Shown here one piece after another: positions 50,999-59,709 of a stretch of DNA of 64,000 nt. The notes beneath the pieces are model-generated. The model had not been told where the DNA came from, searched no databases, and saw only the letters and a program-made list of their open reading frames with translations. This stretch comes from Actinomycetota bacterium (GTDB lineage Bacteria > Actinomycetota > Actinomycetes > Mycobacteriales > Mycobacteriaceae). Where the stretch lies: positions 148,626 through 212,625 of the forward strand of contig JAFDWN010000030.1 in assembly GCA_018268465.1 (NCBI GenBank). The letters are read 5' to 3'. Made by a program: the position numbers and the translations under genes. Within the stretch, counting starts at the first letter, position 1. The number at the start of each line of letters is the position of its first letter.

Positions 50999-51702
50999 TG
51001 AGAGTCCTTTCGTTTGCGGGCCCGGTCGACGAGGTCGGCGAACAGTGCCGCGTCGGTGTCCGAGCTGGTGTGGCGGTCCTCGGGATGCCATTGGACCGCG
51101 ACGATGTCGGCGTCGCGGTGTTCGACCGCTTCCACGACACCGTCGGCGGCGAGCGCGGTGACCACGAGACCCGATCCCAGCCGGTCGATCGCCTGGTGGT
51201 GATACGAGGACACGTCGATCCTCTCCGAGCCCACGGCGGCGTGCAGCCGGGAGCCCGCCATCACCGTGACGTGGTGGATGCCGTTGTGGTGCGGCGTATC
51301 CGCCACGTGTTGCACCAGCGTGCCCCCCAGCGCGACGTTGAATACCTGCATACCTCGGCAGATCGCCAGGGCGGGCAGCTCCACGTCGAGGACCGCCCGG
51401 GTGACGCCCAGGTCGAACTCGTCCTGGAAGGCCACGACGTCATGGGTCTGCGGCGCCGGGTCGGCACCGTAGCGGGCGGGGTCCACGTCGGCACCGCCCG
51501 GTACCAGTACTCCGCCGAAACCGGCTAGGCGAGACGGTAATTCGGCGAGGGGGTCGGCGGCGGGGCCGTGCAGGACGACAGGCTCGCCACCTGCCACCCA
51601 CAGCGCCTCGCAGATGGCCTCCGCGGCCACCGTCGCCGAGAAGCGCAGGATCGGCACCTGCGCGGCCCGCCGGCCGACCACCGCGATCAGCGGCCGGGTC
51701 AC
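50995..51702 (-). CDS. Class I glutamine-amidotransferase-like hydrolase (PuuD type, paralogue)
   Basis: 235 residues from GTG 51702, which overlaps the stop of the binding-protein gene (GTGA). Oxyanion region FGGVLVPGGADVDPARYG, nucleophile LPALAICRGMQVFNVALGG, and the His/Glu pair in IVAVQWHPEDRHT. A second PuuD-like gamma-glutamyl hydrolase in tandem with the next gene. The two share only the family scaffold, so they may act on different gamma-glutamyl intermediates or form a heteromer. Confidence 0.92.
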   Translation of the reverse strand: MTRPLIAVVGRRAAQVPILRFSATVAAEAICEALWVAGGEPVVLHGPAADPLAELPSRLAGFGGVLVPGGADVDPARYGADPAPQTHDVVAFQDEFDLGVTRAVLDVELPALAICRGMQVFNVALGGTLVQHVADTPHHNGIHHVTVMAGSRLHAAVGSERIDVSSYHHQAIDRLGSGLVVTALAADGVVEAVEHRDADIVAVQWHPEDRHTSSDTDAALFADLVDRARKRKDSQ

Positions 51703-52412
51703 TCGCCGAACGGGTAGTCGAGTGTCGGCAGCCATTCCTTCCACACCGCGCCGAGGCGCCCGGACTCGATGAGACGGCCGAGCGCACCGTCGATCTCGGC
51801 CAGGGTGTCGGGGCGGTCTTTGGACACCGCGATCCCCCACTTGTTGGCGGTCTGGACGGTGAAGGCGAGTTCGTAGTCGGGATGGGTCGCGCCGAGCGGG
51901 ACGAAGACCACGTCGTCGTCGACGACGGCGTCCACCTCACCGGCCAGCAAAGCGGCCAACATGTCCGCGTACACGTCGTCCGATCCTGCACCGAAGGCCA
52001 CCGGCACTGCGCCGGTGAAGGTTTCGACCAGCGCCATATTCGTGCTGTTCTCGATGGCCGCGACGTTGCGCCCGACGAGATCCTGCGGCGTGTGGATGCC
52101 CGCGCCGCGCCGCACCAGTACACCTTCATGGAAAACGGCGTAGGGCCGGGTGAAGTCGACCTGGGCGAGCCGTTCGGCCGTGATGCCCTGGCCGCACAGC
52201 ACGGCATCGGCCTCGCCGCGCCGGACCGCGGGAATCATGTCCACCCAGGGCACGCGGACCCATTCGACGGGCCGTCCGAGTTCGGCGCCCAGCGCTTCGG
52301 CGACGCCGGGCTCGTAGCCCTGCCGTCCGTTCTCGGGCGTCCACTGTGAGAACAGTGGCGGCGCCTCGGCATCCAGGCAGGCCAGGCGCAGCGCCTTCGC
52401 GGTGCCGGTCAC
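51699..52412 (-). CDS. Extracellular-type solute-binding protein family 3, without signal peptide
   Basis: 237 residues, GTG start overlapping the GS-like gene (GTGA). It has the type-3 binding-protein fold used for amino acids: LRLACLDAEAPPLF, GYEPGVAEALGAELGRPVEW, GEADAVLCGQGITAERLAQV and AALLAGEVDAVVDDDV. The N-terminus (MTGTAKALRLACL) has no hydrophobic signal and no lipobox, so it should stay in the cytoplasm. No ABC permease genes are adjacent. It may serve as an intracellular ligand sensor or carrier for the pathway, or be an enzyme-like member of the fold. Confidence 0.85.
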   Translation of the reverse strand: MTGTAKALRLACLDAEAPPLFSQWTPENGRQGYEPGVAEALGAELGRPVEWVRVPWVDMIPAVRRGEADAVLCGQGITAERLAQVDFTRPYAVFHEGVLVRRGAGIHTPQDLVGRNVAAIENSTNMALVETFTGAVPVAFGAGSDDVYADMLAALLAGEVDAVVDDDVVFVPLGATHPDYELAFTVQTANKWGIAVSKDRPDTLAEIDGALGRLIESGRLGAVWKEWLPTLDYPFGE

Positions 52413-53794
52413 GGGATGTCATTCCAGTACATATCGCGCTCCCAATTGGTTACGTATCCGCAGAAACGGGCCCATTCGTCGGTGTGGTAGTCGACGAGCA
52501 ACGCCGACAGTTCCGGTCCCAACGCCTGGGTGAGCACATCGTCGGCGCGGAAGGCGCCGATCGCGTCGCCGAGCGTCAGCGGCAGCGCCGGGAACCGGGT
52601 GTCGGGCTGCGCGTCATAGGACGACCCCTGCGTCGGTTCGCCGGGGTCGGTCGCATTCTTCATGCCGTCCTCACACGCCGCGAGGATCACCGCATGCGAC
52701 AGGTACGGGTTGACCGCCGCGTCGGGCAGCTTGTACTCAAGACGGCCGACGGCGGACAACCGGACGGTGCATGTCTTGTTGTCCAGCCCCCAGTTGATCC
52801 GCGACGGCGCGAATTGTCCTGCATCCCAGTAGCGTTTGTACGAGTTCACGGTGGAGCCGTTGACCAGCATGGCACCGGCCGAATGGGATAGCAGGCCGCC
52901 GAGCGCATGCCTGCCGATCTCGGAGAGATGCAGTGCGGTGACGCCGGGGTCGGCCAGCACATTGACGCCGTCGCGCCACAAGCTGAAGTTGTGGTGGCAG
53001 CCGTTGCCCATCATGCCCGTCGCGGGTTTGGGCATGAAGCTGGCCTCGATGCCCAGCTCCCGCGCGACTTGTTTGCAGATCTGGCGGTAGGTGGTCAGCC
53101 GGTCGGCCGTGAGATCGGCATGGTCGTACATGAAGTTGAGCTCCACCTGGAACTCGTCCTCGTAGTCGCCTTCCACCATGTCGAGCCCGAGCGCCTGCGC
53201 GTATTCGACGACCTTCTTGACGATCGGGCGGTTCCGTTCGAGGTGCTCGATGTGGTAGGCCGGACTCGACCCGGGCCGGAATTGAGCCTGGAGCCCCTCA
53301 CCCTGCCACGTCATCTCGGGCTCGCACCCGGTGCGCAGCTCCAGTCCGGTCCGGTCGGTGAAGCCGGCGTGCAGGCGGCGCAGCAGACCCCTGGTGTCGC
53401 AGGCGAATTCGGCCCCTGCTCCCTCCAGCAGATGGTCCGGCTCGTACAGCCGGCAGAACACCCTGGCGAAGCTGGTGTCCCACGGCAGCACCGCGAAGGT
53501 CTCCAGGTCGGGGACGGCGGTGTACTCGGGCGCGTTCACACCGCCGGCGAGCAGCACACCCTCGCGGGTGCCCTGCAGATTGGCGACCGCGGTCTGGTGC
53601 TGCTGCACCCCCTTGACTGCGAGGCGTTCGAAATGGCCTGCCGGGGCGACCTTGCCGACCACCCGGCCGGTGATCGTGACCGCCTGGAAGTACACGAATT
53701 CCACGCCACGGTCGGCGATGAGCGACAGCGCGGCGGCCAGCTCAGGACTGGTCGCGTTGATCTGACGATGGCGGTCGAGAGGACTAGTCGTCAT
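52409..53794 (-). CDS. Glutamine-synthetase-like gamma-glutamyl-amine ligase
   Basis: 461 residues, normal for GS type I and GlnA-like ligases. ATP/Glu site elements: CEPEMTWQGEGL, GDYEDEFQVELNFMYDHADL, NGCHHNFSLW (the NGsGmHxH region is changed), NSYKRYWD and RINWGLDNKTCTVRL. Changes at the ammonia pocket, and an operon with PuuD-like hydrolases, suggest gamma-glutamylation of an amine as in PuuA, not nitrogen assimilation. Similar genes accompany the pip/mor secondary-amine clusters of mycobacteria. ATG 53794 is 6 bp after the reductase stop. Confidence 0.9.
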   Translation of the reverse strand: MTTSPLDRHRQINATSPELAAALSLIADRGVEFVYFQAVTITGRVVGKVAPAGHFERLAVKGVQQHQTAVANLQGTREGVLLAGGVNAPEYTAVPDLETFAVLPWDTSFARVFCRLYEPDHLLEGAGAEFACDTRGLLRRLHAGFTDRTGLELRTGCEPEMTWQGEGLQAQFRPGSSPAYHIEHLERNRPIVKKVVEYAQALGLDMVEGDYEDEFQVELNFMYDHADLTADRLTTYRQICKQVARELGIEASFMPKPATGMMGNGCHHNFSLWRDGVNVLADPGVTALHLSEIGRHALGGLLSHSAGAMLVNGSTVNSYKRYWDAGQFAPSRINWGLDNKTCTVRLSAVGRLEYKLPDAAVNPYLSHAVILAACEDGMKNATDPGEPTQGSSYDAQPDTRFPALPLTLGDAIGAFRADDVLTQALGPELSALLVDYHTDEWARFCGYVTNWERDMYWNDIP

Positions 53795-53800
53795 CGGTGG

Positions 53801-55042
53801 TCACCTTTGCGTAGACGGTTCGGATGAGACGAGCGAGAGGGTGAATGCCTCGCGCAGAACGCGATGCCGAGCGGGGCTGAGATTGACCGCGACCGTGCCG
53901 ACGTGGTTGCCGCCGCGGTGATATGTCACCAGCACGCCGCCGGTGAGATCACCGAGATCGCCCTCCTCGACGCGGATCTCGTCGGCGAGGGCCGGTGAAC
54001 CGTAACTCTGGAGACGCAGGTCGAGCTGATCGCTCCAGAAGGCGGGTATGGGCGCGAACGGCGTGGCGTCGTCGGGTTCCCCGGAGAACCGGCGGCACAG
54101 TGTCGCCGCCGCCCGCTTGGCCGTGTCGGTGGGGATGGACCAGTGCTCGACGCGGCGCGCCACACCGTCGAAGAGCGGATTGGGGAAGCGAGCCAGATCG
54201 CCGACGGCGACGACGTCGTCGGCACCGACGACGGCGAGATGGTTGTCGGTGAGCACCCCGTCACCGAGATCCAGCCCCTGCCCGGCGAGCCATTCGACGT
54301 TGCAGGCCGATCCGACGGCTTCGACCACCAGCTCGGCGTCCAGGGTCTCCCCCGTGCCCAGTTGCACACCCGCCACCGCGCCGGCACCGGTGAATGCGCT
54401 GACTCCCGTGCCGATGACGAAGCCGATGCCGTGGCCGGCGTGGTGGCGTTGCACCGAGTTCGACAGATCCGCGCCGAGGACGCGCTGCATCGGCGCACCC
54501 GCGGGTTCGACGACGGTCACGTCGTGTCCGAGCGTGCGCAGCGTGCCCGCGACCTCACACCCGATGAACCCGCCGCCGACGACGACGACCCGGCTGCGCG
54601 GTCGCAACGCGGCACGCACACCCGCGCAGTCCTCGACGGTGCGCAGCACGTGCCGCCCGTGTTCGGGTCCCGGCACGGACAGCCGTCGCGGCCGCAGCCC
54701 GGTGGCGGCGACGAGCCCGTCGTAGGTCACGACCTCTCCGGTATCCAGCGTCAGTTCCCGGCGTGCGAGGTCGGCGGTCGCCACCCGCGCGCCGAGCCGG
54801 AACTCGACGTCGGCCACGCTCGCGCGGCGCCGGAAGGCCAGCCGGGCGGCGAGGTCCTGCGGCTCCGCCGAAACCTGCCCGCCGAGGGCCTCTTTCGACA
54901 GCGGCGGGCGGTTGTACGGGAGGTGCGGCTCGGCGGAGAATACGGTGATCGACCCACTGTGGCCGTGCGCGCGGAGTTGCTCGGCGGCGCGCAGACCGGC
55001 CAGCGAACCTCCGACCACCGCGACGCGGGGCTGGGCGGGCAT
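53801..55042 (-). CDS. Ferredoxin reductase, FAD/NAD(P)-dependent
   Basis: 413 residues from ATG 55042, 1 bp after the ferredoxin gene. Two dinucleotide folds: FAD site VAVVGGSLAGLRAAEQLRAH at the start, NAD(P)H site VVVVGGGFIGCEVAGTLRTL near residue 145. NRPPLSKEAL and DDVVAVGDLARF are hallmarks of oxygenase-coupled (BphA4/PdR-like) reductases. It passes electrons from NAD(P)H to the neighbouring ferredoxin and thence the P450. Confidence 0.93.
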   Translation of the reverse strand: MPAQPRVAVVGGSLAGLRAAEQLRAHGHSGSITVFSAEPHLPYNRPPLSKEALGGQVSAEPQDLAARLAFRRRASVADVEFRLGARVATADLARRELTLDTGEVVTYDGLVAATGLRPRRLSVPGPEHGRHVLRTVEDCAGVRAALRPRSRVVVVGGGFIGCEVAGTLRTLGHDVTVVEPAGAPMQRVLGADLSNSVQRHHAGHGIGFVIGTGVSAFTGAGAVAGVQLGTGETLDAELVVEAVGSACNVEWLAGQGLDLGDGVLTDNHLAVVGADDVVAVGDLARFPNPLFDGVARRVEHWSIPTDTAKRAAATLCRRFSGEPDDATPFAPIPAFWSDQLDLRLQSYGSPALADEIRVEEGDLGDLTGGVLVTYHRGGNHVGTVAVNLSPARHRVLREAFTLSLVSSEPSTQR

Positions 55043-55043
55043 G

Positions 55044-55232
55044 TCAGTCCTCGATGAAGATGGCCTGGACGGGGCAGACGTCGGCCGCCTCCTCGACGTG
55101 GTCGCGTTCCGAATCGTCGGGATTGCCGTCGTATTCGAGCTTTCCATCGTCGTTGATGGTGAACACCTGCGGCGCGGCGATGGCGCACTGGCCGTGGTCC
55201 TGGCACACCGCGAGATCTACTGTGACACGCAT
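55044..55232 (-). CDS. 3Fe-4S ferredoxin for the P450
   Basis: 62 residues. Three Cys ligands (Cys10, Cys16, Cys53) in the pattern C-QDHGQ-C ... ADVCPVQAI, with His where a fourth Cys would be, giving a 3Fe-4S cluster. This is the standard small ferredoxin of mycobacterial and Streptomyces P450s. It sits between the P450 (28 bp upstream) and its reductase (1 bp downstream). Confidence 0.95.
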   Translation of the reverse strand: MRVTVDLAVCQDHGQCAIAAPQVFTINDDGKLEYDGNPDDSERDHVEEAADVCPVQAIFIED

Positions 55233-55259
55233 GGGGATCCTCTCTGGCTGGGGCTGTGG

Positions 55260-56477
55260 TCAGGGGGAGGGAGTGAATCCGATGGGGAGCCGGATCGGTC
55301 CGGTGTTGCCCGAGTCGGGCAGCCAGGTGGCGCCGGGCAGTTCGTGCGGGTCGTGCAGCCGGCGGGCCAGCAGCGGCAGCGCCTCACTCATGTCGGAGCG
55401 GGCGACGAAATGACCCAGGCAGTGGTGGGCACCGCCACCGAACCCGAAGTGCGGCTTGCGATCTGCGGTGATGTCGAACCCCGGTTCGAAGACTCTGGGG
55501 TCGGTACCCGCCGATTCGCTGTAGAGGTGCACGGTGGTCCCTGCTCTCAGCGGCACCCCGTCGTATTCGAAGTCCTCGAGGACCTCGCGGGTCACCCACC
55601 GCACGGTGGGGTTCACCCGCATCACTTCCTCCACGGCTTTCCCGCCGAGTTCGGGGCGCTGCGCGAGCAGGCGCCACTGATCGGGGTGTGCCATGAAGGT
55701 CTGCATGGCCAGCCCCAGCTGGTTGCGGGTGGTGTCGAAACCGCCGAAGATCAGCAGCACCATGCCGTCGCGCAGTTCGATGTCACTGAGTCGGCCGTCT
55801 TCCGGTCGCGACGCGTTCACCAGGGCGGTGACGAAATCGTCGCGGGGATTCGCGCGCCGGTCGGCGATGAGGTCGTCGCAGTATTCGTAGAGCCGCTGCA
55901 GGGCGGCCTCGATCTTGGGCAGGTCCTGACGCAACGTCACCCCCATCGCCAGCCCGACGGTCGTGGACTCGGTGGCGATGACCTTCCATTCGTCTTCCGG
56001 TATCCCGAGCATGATGGCGATGACGCGGGCCGCGTAGGGTTCGGCGAATTCGCTGACGAACTCGCAGCGGCCCGGTTCGGCGAAGTTGTCGACGAGTTCG
56101 TTGCCCAGTGCCTGGAATCGCGGGACCAGCCCGCCGATCAGTTTGGGCGAGAACGCCGGATTCATCAGGCGGCGCAGCCGGTGGTGCTCCTCGCCTTCCT
56201 TGTTGAGGATCCAGCTGGCGAACCAGTCGGCGAACGGTCCCTCGGTGACGCCGTTGTGCGCGGGCCAGGCCACGCTGCCCTGACGCAGCTTGGGATGTTT
56301 GAGCAACCGGCTGACCTGCTCGTACCGCAGGACGGCGATCCCGTACGGCGTGGTCGCGTACCAGCTGCGCTCGCGGGCGTCGTGCACTTCGGCGGAGGTG
56401 ATGGAGAAGGCCGGATCGGCCACGTCGAACGCGGGGACGTCGACCGCTGGGGCCGAACCGGGTGGGACAGACGACAT
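55260..56477 (-). CDS. Cytochrome P450 (class I; possible CYP151/PipA-MorA-like)
   Basis: 405 residues, cytoplasmic bacterial P450. I-helix LLIFGGFDTTRN with the acid/Thr pair, K-helix EEVMRVNP (ExxR), and the haem loop FGFGGGAHHCLG with Cys353. ATG 56477 has GGAGG upstream, and a good promoter (56520-56547) precedes it. The P450/3Fe-4S ferredoxin/reductase/GS-like order resembles the piperidine/pyrrolidine (pipA) and morpholine (mor) loci of mycobacteria, in which the P450 opens cyclic secondary amines. The substrate here is inferred from context only. Confidence 0.93.
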   Translation of the reverse strand: MSSVPPGSAPAVDVPAFDVADPAFSITSAEVHDARERSWYATTPYGIAVLRYEQVSRLLKHPKLRQGSVAWPAHNGVTEGPFADWFASWILNKEGEEHHRLRRLMNPAFSPKLIGGLVPRFQALGNELVDNFAEPGRCEFVSEFAEPYAARVIAIMLGIPEDEWKVIATESTTVGLAMGVTLRQDLPKIEAALQRLYEYCDDLIADRRANPRDDFVTALVNASRPEDGRLSDIELRDGMVLLIFGGFDTTRNQLGLAMQTFMAHPDQWRLLAQRPELGGKAVEEVMRVNPTVRWVTREVLEDFEYDGVPLRAGTTVHLYSESAGTDPRVFEPGFDITADRKPHFGFGGGAHHCLGHFVARSDMSEALPLLARRLHDPHELPGATWLPDSGNTGPIRLPIGFTPSP

Positions 56478-56519
56478 CAGTGCTACCTCCGAGAGAATCC
56501 GGTAACCGCGTTGCCAAAT

Positions 56520-56547
56520 ACTCTAGAAGCAGACTTTAAATTGTCAA
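56520..56547 (-). promoter_or_regulatory. Promoter of the P450 operon
   Basis: On the minus strand: TTGACA (56547-56542), a 16-nt spacer, then TAGAGT (56525-56520). This places initiation about 36 nt before the P450 start. The A/T-rich core (CAGTTGACAATTTAAAGTCTG) is roughly palindromic and could bind the GntR regulator. The -35 lies at the end of the sensor gene. Confidence 0.65.
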
Positions 56548-57281
56548 CTGCTGGTTTCGAGCGGCGGCCACGCGACGGCTAGCACCCAGCCCGTGCCCAG
56601 CGGCATCTCCGCCACCTCACGAAAAGCCCCTGGCTCCGCCGCGCCACCGGCCTCGGGCGCCGCGGGCAACCGCGCACCTGCCAGCCAGCGCGGCGTGTTG
56701 GCGGCGATGACCCGGCGTTCGGTGCTCACGATGACGGCATCCTCGGACGCCTGGCGAAGGACACTCAGCAGCCGGTGTTCGACCTCGCCGACCACCAGAT
56801 CGGCGCCGGCCACCCCGAGAAACGTGCCGTCCGCGATCACCGGGACGGTGGCGGTGATGGTGTACATATCCGATCCGCTGTAGTCGACGTAGGGGCCGTA
56901 GGCCACCCTCGACTGCCCGTGTTGCGCCAGCCGGTACCAGTCCATCTGCAGGTAGTCGTAGACGTCGATGCTCGTCGGGTCGAAATTCAGACGCAGCCGC
57001 GCGACGCGGTCACCGTGGCGCTGCCACCAGGCCATGTAGCGCTCCATACCGTCGACGACCTTCGGCGCGGCGACGAATCCCATGCCCCACACCGCGGCTT
57101 CCTCGCCCAGCAGATCGGCGAGCAACCGCTGCAGACCGCTGAAGTGCGCCTCGGTCAGCACCGCGCGCACAGGCCGGCACCGCAGCACCTCCTCGGCGAT
57201 GCGGTTGAGCCGCTGGTAGATGGGTTCGAGCGTCTGTGATGCCTGCTCGGCCAGACCGTGCGCCGACATGTCTGGGGTCAT
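56544..57281 (-). CDS. Soluble Cache-domain sensor protein
   Basis: 245 residues. It contains a dCache/PDC-like core: FVAAPKVVDGMERYMAWWQR, then DWYRLAQHGQSRVAYGPYVD, YSGSDMYTITATVPVIADGT and FLGVAGADL. Cache domains bind small amines, amino acids and carboxylates, but usually outside the membrane and attached to signalling modules. Here there is no signal peptide, membrane helix or output domain. Its ATG overlaps the GntR stop (ATGA), so the two are coupled. It may present ligand to GntR. Confidence 0.85.
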   Translation of the reverse strand: MTPDMSAHGLAEQASQTLEPIYQRLNRIAEEVLRCRPVRAVLTEAHFSGLQRLLADLLGEEAAVWGMGFVAAPKVVDGMERYMAWWQRHGDRVARLRLNFDPTSIDVYDYLQMDWYRLAQHGQSRVAYGPYVDYSGSDMYTITATVPVIADGTFLGVAGADLVVGEVEHRLLSVLRQASEDAVIVSTERRVIAANTPRWLAGARLPAAPEAGGAAEPGAFREVAEMPLGTGWVLAVAWPPLETSS

Positions 57282-58009
57282 GATTCCTGAGTGGACAGGT
57301 CGAAGTTGATCCGGGTGAGACGTCCGAGCTGACCCAGCACATGCAGTTCGGCCAGGCGGCGTGCCTCGTGGCCATTCTCCGAAGCGACGGCCGTGGCGAT
57401 CGCGTGCTTCTCCTCGATGTAGGCGGCGATGTCGACTTCCGGACCGACGGGCAGCCAGATCAGCCCGGCGACCTCGGCCTGCAGGTTCGCCGCACGCCGC
57501 GCCAGTCGGGCCGACTGGGACGCGACCGCGACCTGGATGTGGAAGCGACTGTCGGCGCGGATACGGTCACCCAGCGTCGACGCGGACCCCAGCTGGTCGG
57601 TCAGCGCAAAAAGCCGGCGAACCGCGTACGGCGCCGCGCGTTCGGCGGCCAGCCGGGCGGCCTGCCCGGCGACGGCGGTGTGCTCGTCGAAAAGGTCGCG
57701 CAGGTCAGATGCGCTCATGGCGGCCAGGGCGGCCGTCAGTGTGTCGATCGGCGGCCCGGCCGGGCGCCGGACGAACGACCCCCCACTTCGGCCGCGCCTG
57801 GTCTCGACCAACTCCCGGTCGCGCAGCGTCGCCAGCGCCTCGCGCACGGTCATCGGCGCGACACCGAACTGGGCCGCGAGATCCACCTCGGCGGGCAGGC
57901 GCTCGCGGTCGTCCAGCAGTCCCAGATGAATGGCCTCGGTGATGCGCTGGACGATTTCGTCGGCGCGGCCCACCGGGGCCTCCGGCGCGAGGAGCGGCGA
58001 CAACGACAC
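57278..58009 (-). CDS. GntR/FadR-family regulator (FCD domain)
   Basis: 243 residues from GTG 58009, chosen because AGGAGGGAG lies directly upstream; a GTG at 58078 would add an unconserved tail. N-terminal winged HTH: LPAEVDLAAQFGVAPMTVRE with ELVETRRGRSGGSFVRRP (residues about 35-85). C-terminal FCD ligand domain: SRFHIQVAVASQSARLARRA. FCD proteins sense small organic acids or amines. It is divergent from the APC permease and probably controls both the permease and the P450 operon. Confidence 0.92.
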   Translation of the reverse strand: MSLSPLLAPEAPVGRADEIVQRITEAIHLGLLDDRERLPAEVDLAAQFGVAPMTVREALATLRDRELVETRRGRSGGSFVRRPAGPPIDTLTAALAAMSASDLRDLFDEHTAVAGQAARLAAERAAPYAVRRLFALTDQLGSASTLGDRIRADSRFHIQVAVASQSARLARRAANLQAEVAGLIWLPVGPEVDIAAYIEEKHAIATAVASENGHEARRLAELHVLGQLGRLTRINFDLSTQES

Positions 58010-58117
58010 CGGCGTCTCCCTCCTGCGCGCGCCCCGACTTCGGCAATCAGGCACGAAATCTACGCGAGTCCCGACCAATTCTGCCGTTTCCGTTGCGGGT
58101 TAAACAATAGAACTGTA

Positions 58118-58157
58118 GCTTTCCGCTCTACGCCGTTGCTTTCCGCTCCACGGCGGT
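58118..58157. repeat. Two 20-bp direct repeats in the GntR-permease promoter region
   Basis: Positions 58118-58137 and 58138-58157 are tandem copies, both beginning GCTTTCCGCTC, with 17 of 20 bases identical. The period is 20 bp, so a protein bound at each would sit on the same face of the helix. A likely operator for the GntR regulator. Confidence 0.6.
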
Positions 58158-58183
58158 CAGCCCGCACGAACGGAGACCCGCCT

Positions 58184-59692
58184 ATGTCCACCACCAGCGC
58201 CACCGGCTCCGCCGGATCGCCTGACGAGGGGTATTACAACTTCCACGACGAGGACGACGTCCAGCACCTGCACGCGCTCGGCTACAAGTCCGAGTTCAAG
58301 CGCGATATGAGCCCATGGGCGAACTTCTCGCTCGGCTTCACCTACCTCTCGCCGGTCGTCGGCGTCTACACGCTGTTCGCCTTCGCACTGGCCACCGGCG
58401 GGCCACCGATGATCTGGAGCTTCCTCATCGTCGGCGTCGGACAGTTCCTGGTGGCGCTGATCTTCAGCGAGATCGTGGCCCAGTTCCCCGTGGCCGGCGG
58501 GGTGTATCCCTGGGCGCGGCGCCTGTGGGGCCGCCGGTACGCCTGGATGACCGGATGGGTGTACATGGTCGCCCTCCTGGTGACGATCGCGTCGGTCGTG
58601 TACGGCGCCGGCCCCTACATCGCCGCGACATTCGGCGTGGAGGCGACGGTGAACAACACCATCCTGTTCGCTCTCGGATTGCTCGTGGTGGCCACGATCA
58701 TCAACTTCATGGGCACCAAAGTGCTTGCCACGGCGGCGATCATCGGGTTCACCGCCGAGATCATCGGTGCCCTCGTCGTCGGCATCTGGCTGCTCGTCGC
58801 CCACCGCGAACACAATCTCGGCATCATCTTCGACAGCTTCGGCGCCGGCGGTGACGGCAACTACCTGTGGGCCTTCGCCGCCGCGGCGCTCATCGGCGTC
58901 TACCAGTACTACGGCTTCGAGGCCTGCGGTGACGTCGCCGAGGAGGTTCCGAACCCCGGCCGGCTCATCCCCAAGGCCATGCGCCGCACGATCTACGTCG
59001 GCGGTGCCGCGGCGACGTTCGTCTGTCTGGCGCTGGTACTTGCCGTGACCGACATCCCGGCCGTCATCGCCGGGGAGGACACCGATCCCGTGAGCACCCT
59101 GCTCAACGAAGCGTTCGGCAGCGTGGGCGCCACCGCGGTCCTGGTCGTCGTGCTCGTGTCGTTCCTGTCCTGCGCGATGAGCCTGCAGGCCGCCGCCAGC
59201 CGGCTCGCCTACTCCTACGGCCGCGACGACATGATCATGGGCAGCTCGCTGCTCAAGAAGTTCTCCGCCACCCGCCACGTCCCGCCGTATGCGCTGCTGG
59301 TCGCGGCGGCGGTGCCGGCGTTGATCGTGATCGGGTCGAAGTTCTCCACCGACGCCATCACCAAGATCATCAGCTTCGCCGCGTTCGGCATCTACCTGGC
59401 GTTCCAGATGGTCGTGCTGGCCGCGCTGCGCGCGCGGCTCAAGGGTTGGGTGCCCAGCGGCAAATACCGCCTCGGCAAGTGGGGTATCGGTGTCAACATC
59501 GCCGCACTGGTGTACGGCGTCATCGCGATGATCAACATGGCCTGGCCACGGACCCCCGATGCGCCGTGGTTCGACAATTGGATCGTGGCGCTGTCGGCGG
59601 GCGTGGTGGTCATCGTGGGCCTGGTCTACATGACGGTCCATCCGATGCACGATCGCAGCACCGCGCCGTACGGGGACGCGATCCCCAAGTAA
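58184..59692 (+). CDS. APC-family amino acid/amine permease
   Basis: 502 residues, about 12 helices. APC features: SPWANFSLGFTYLSPVVGVY (helix 1 region), FPVAGGVYPWARRLWGRRYA and the FEACGDVAEEVPNPGRLIPKAM loop common to amino acid and GABA/amine transporters. GC-type or polyamine-type APC permeases in mycobacteria are used for amines and amino acids. Divergent from the GntR regulator and likely the uptake system for the operon substrate. Followed by a strong terminator. Confidence 0.93.
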   Translation: MSTTSATGSAGSPDEGYYNFHDEDDVQHLHALGYKSEFKRDMSPWANFSLGFTYLSPVVGVYTLFAFALATGGPPMIWSFLIVGVGQFLVALIFSEIVAQFPVAGGVYPWARRLWGRRYAWMTGWVYMVALLVTIASVVYGAGPYIAATFGVEATVNNTILFALGLLVVATIINFMGTKVLATAAIIGFTAEIIGALVVGIWLLVAHREHNLGIIFDSFGAGGDGNYLWAFAAAALIGVYQYYGFEACGDVAEEVPNPGRLIPKAMRRTIYVGGAAATFVCLALVLAVTDIPAVIAGEDTDPVSTLLNEAFGSVGATAVLVVVLVSFLSCAMSLQAAASRLAYSYGRDDMIMGSSLLKKFSATRHVPPYALLVAAAVPALIVIGSKFSTDAITKIISFAAFGIYLAFQMVVLAALRARLKGWVPSGKYRLGKWGIGVNIAALVYGVIAMINMAWPRTPDAPWFDNWIVALSAGVVVIVGLVYMTVHPMHDRSTAPYGDAIPK

Positions 59693-59709
59693 CCGCATCC
59701 GACAACAAC

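Noticed and set aside
58157-59698. Long minus-strand frame antisense to the APC permease
   Set aside because: Its translation is Asp/Gly/Arg/His-rich without domain motifs; it is the third-codon shadow of the permease. Similar long antisense frames at 9933-11390 and 27207-28583, and the overlapping frame at 35176-36816, were rejected for the same reason.
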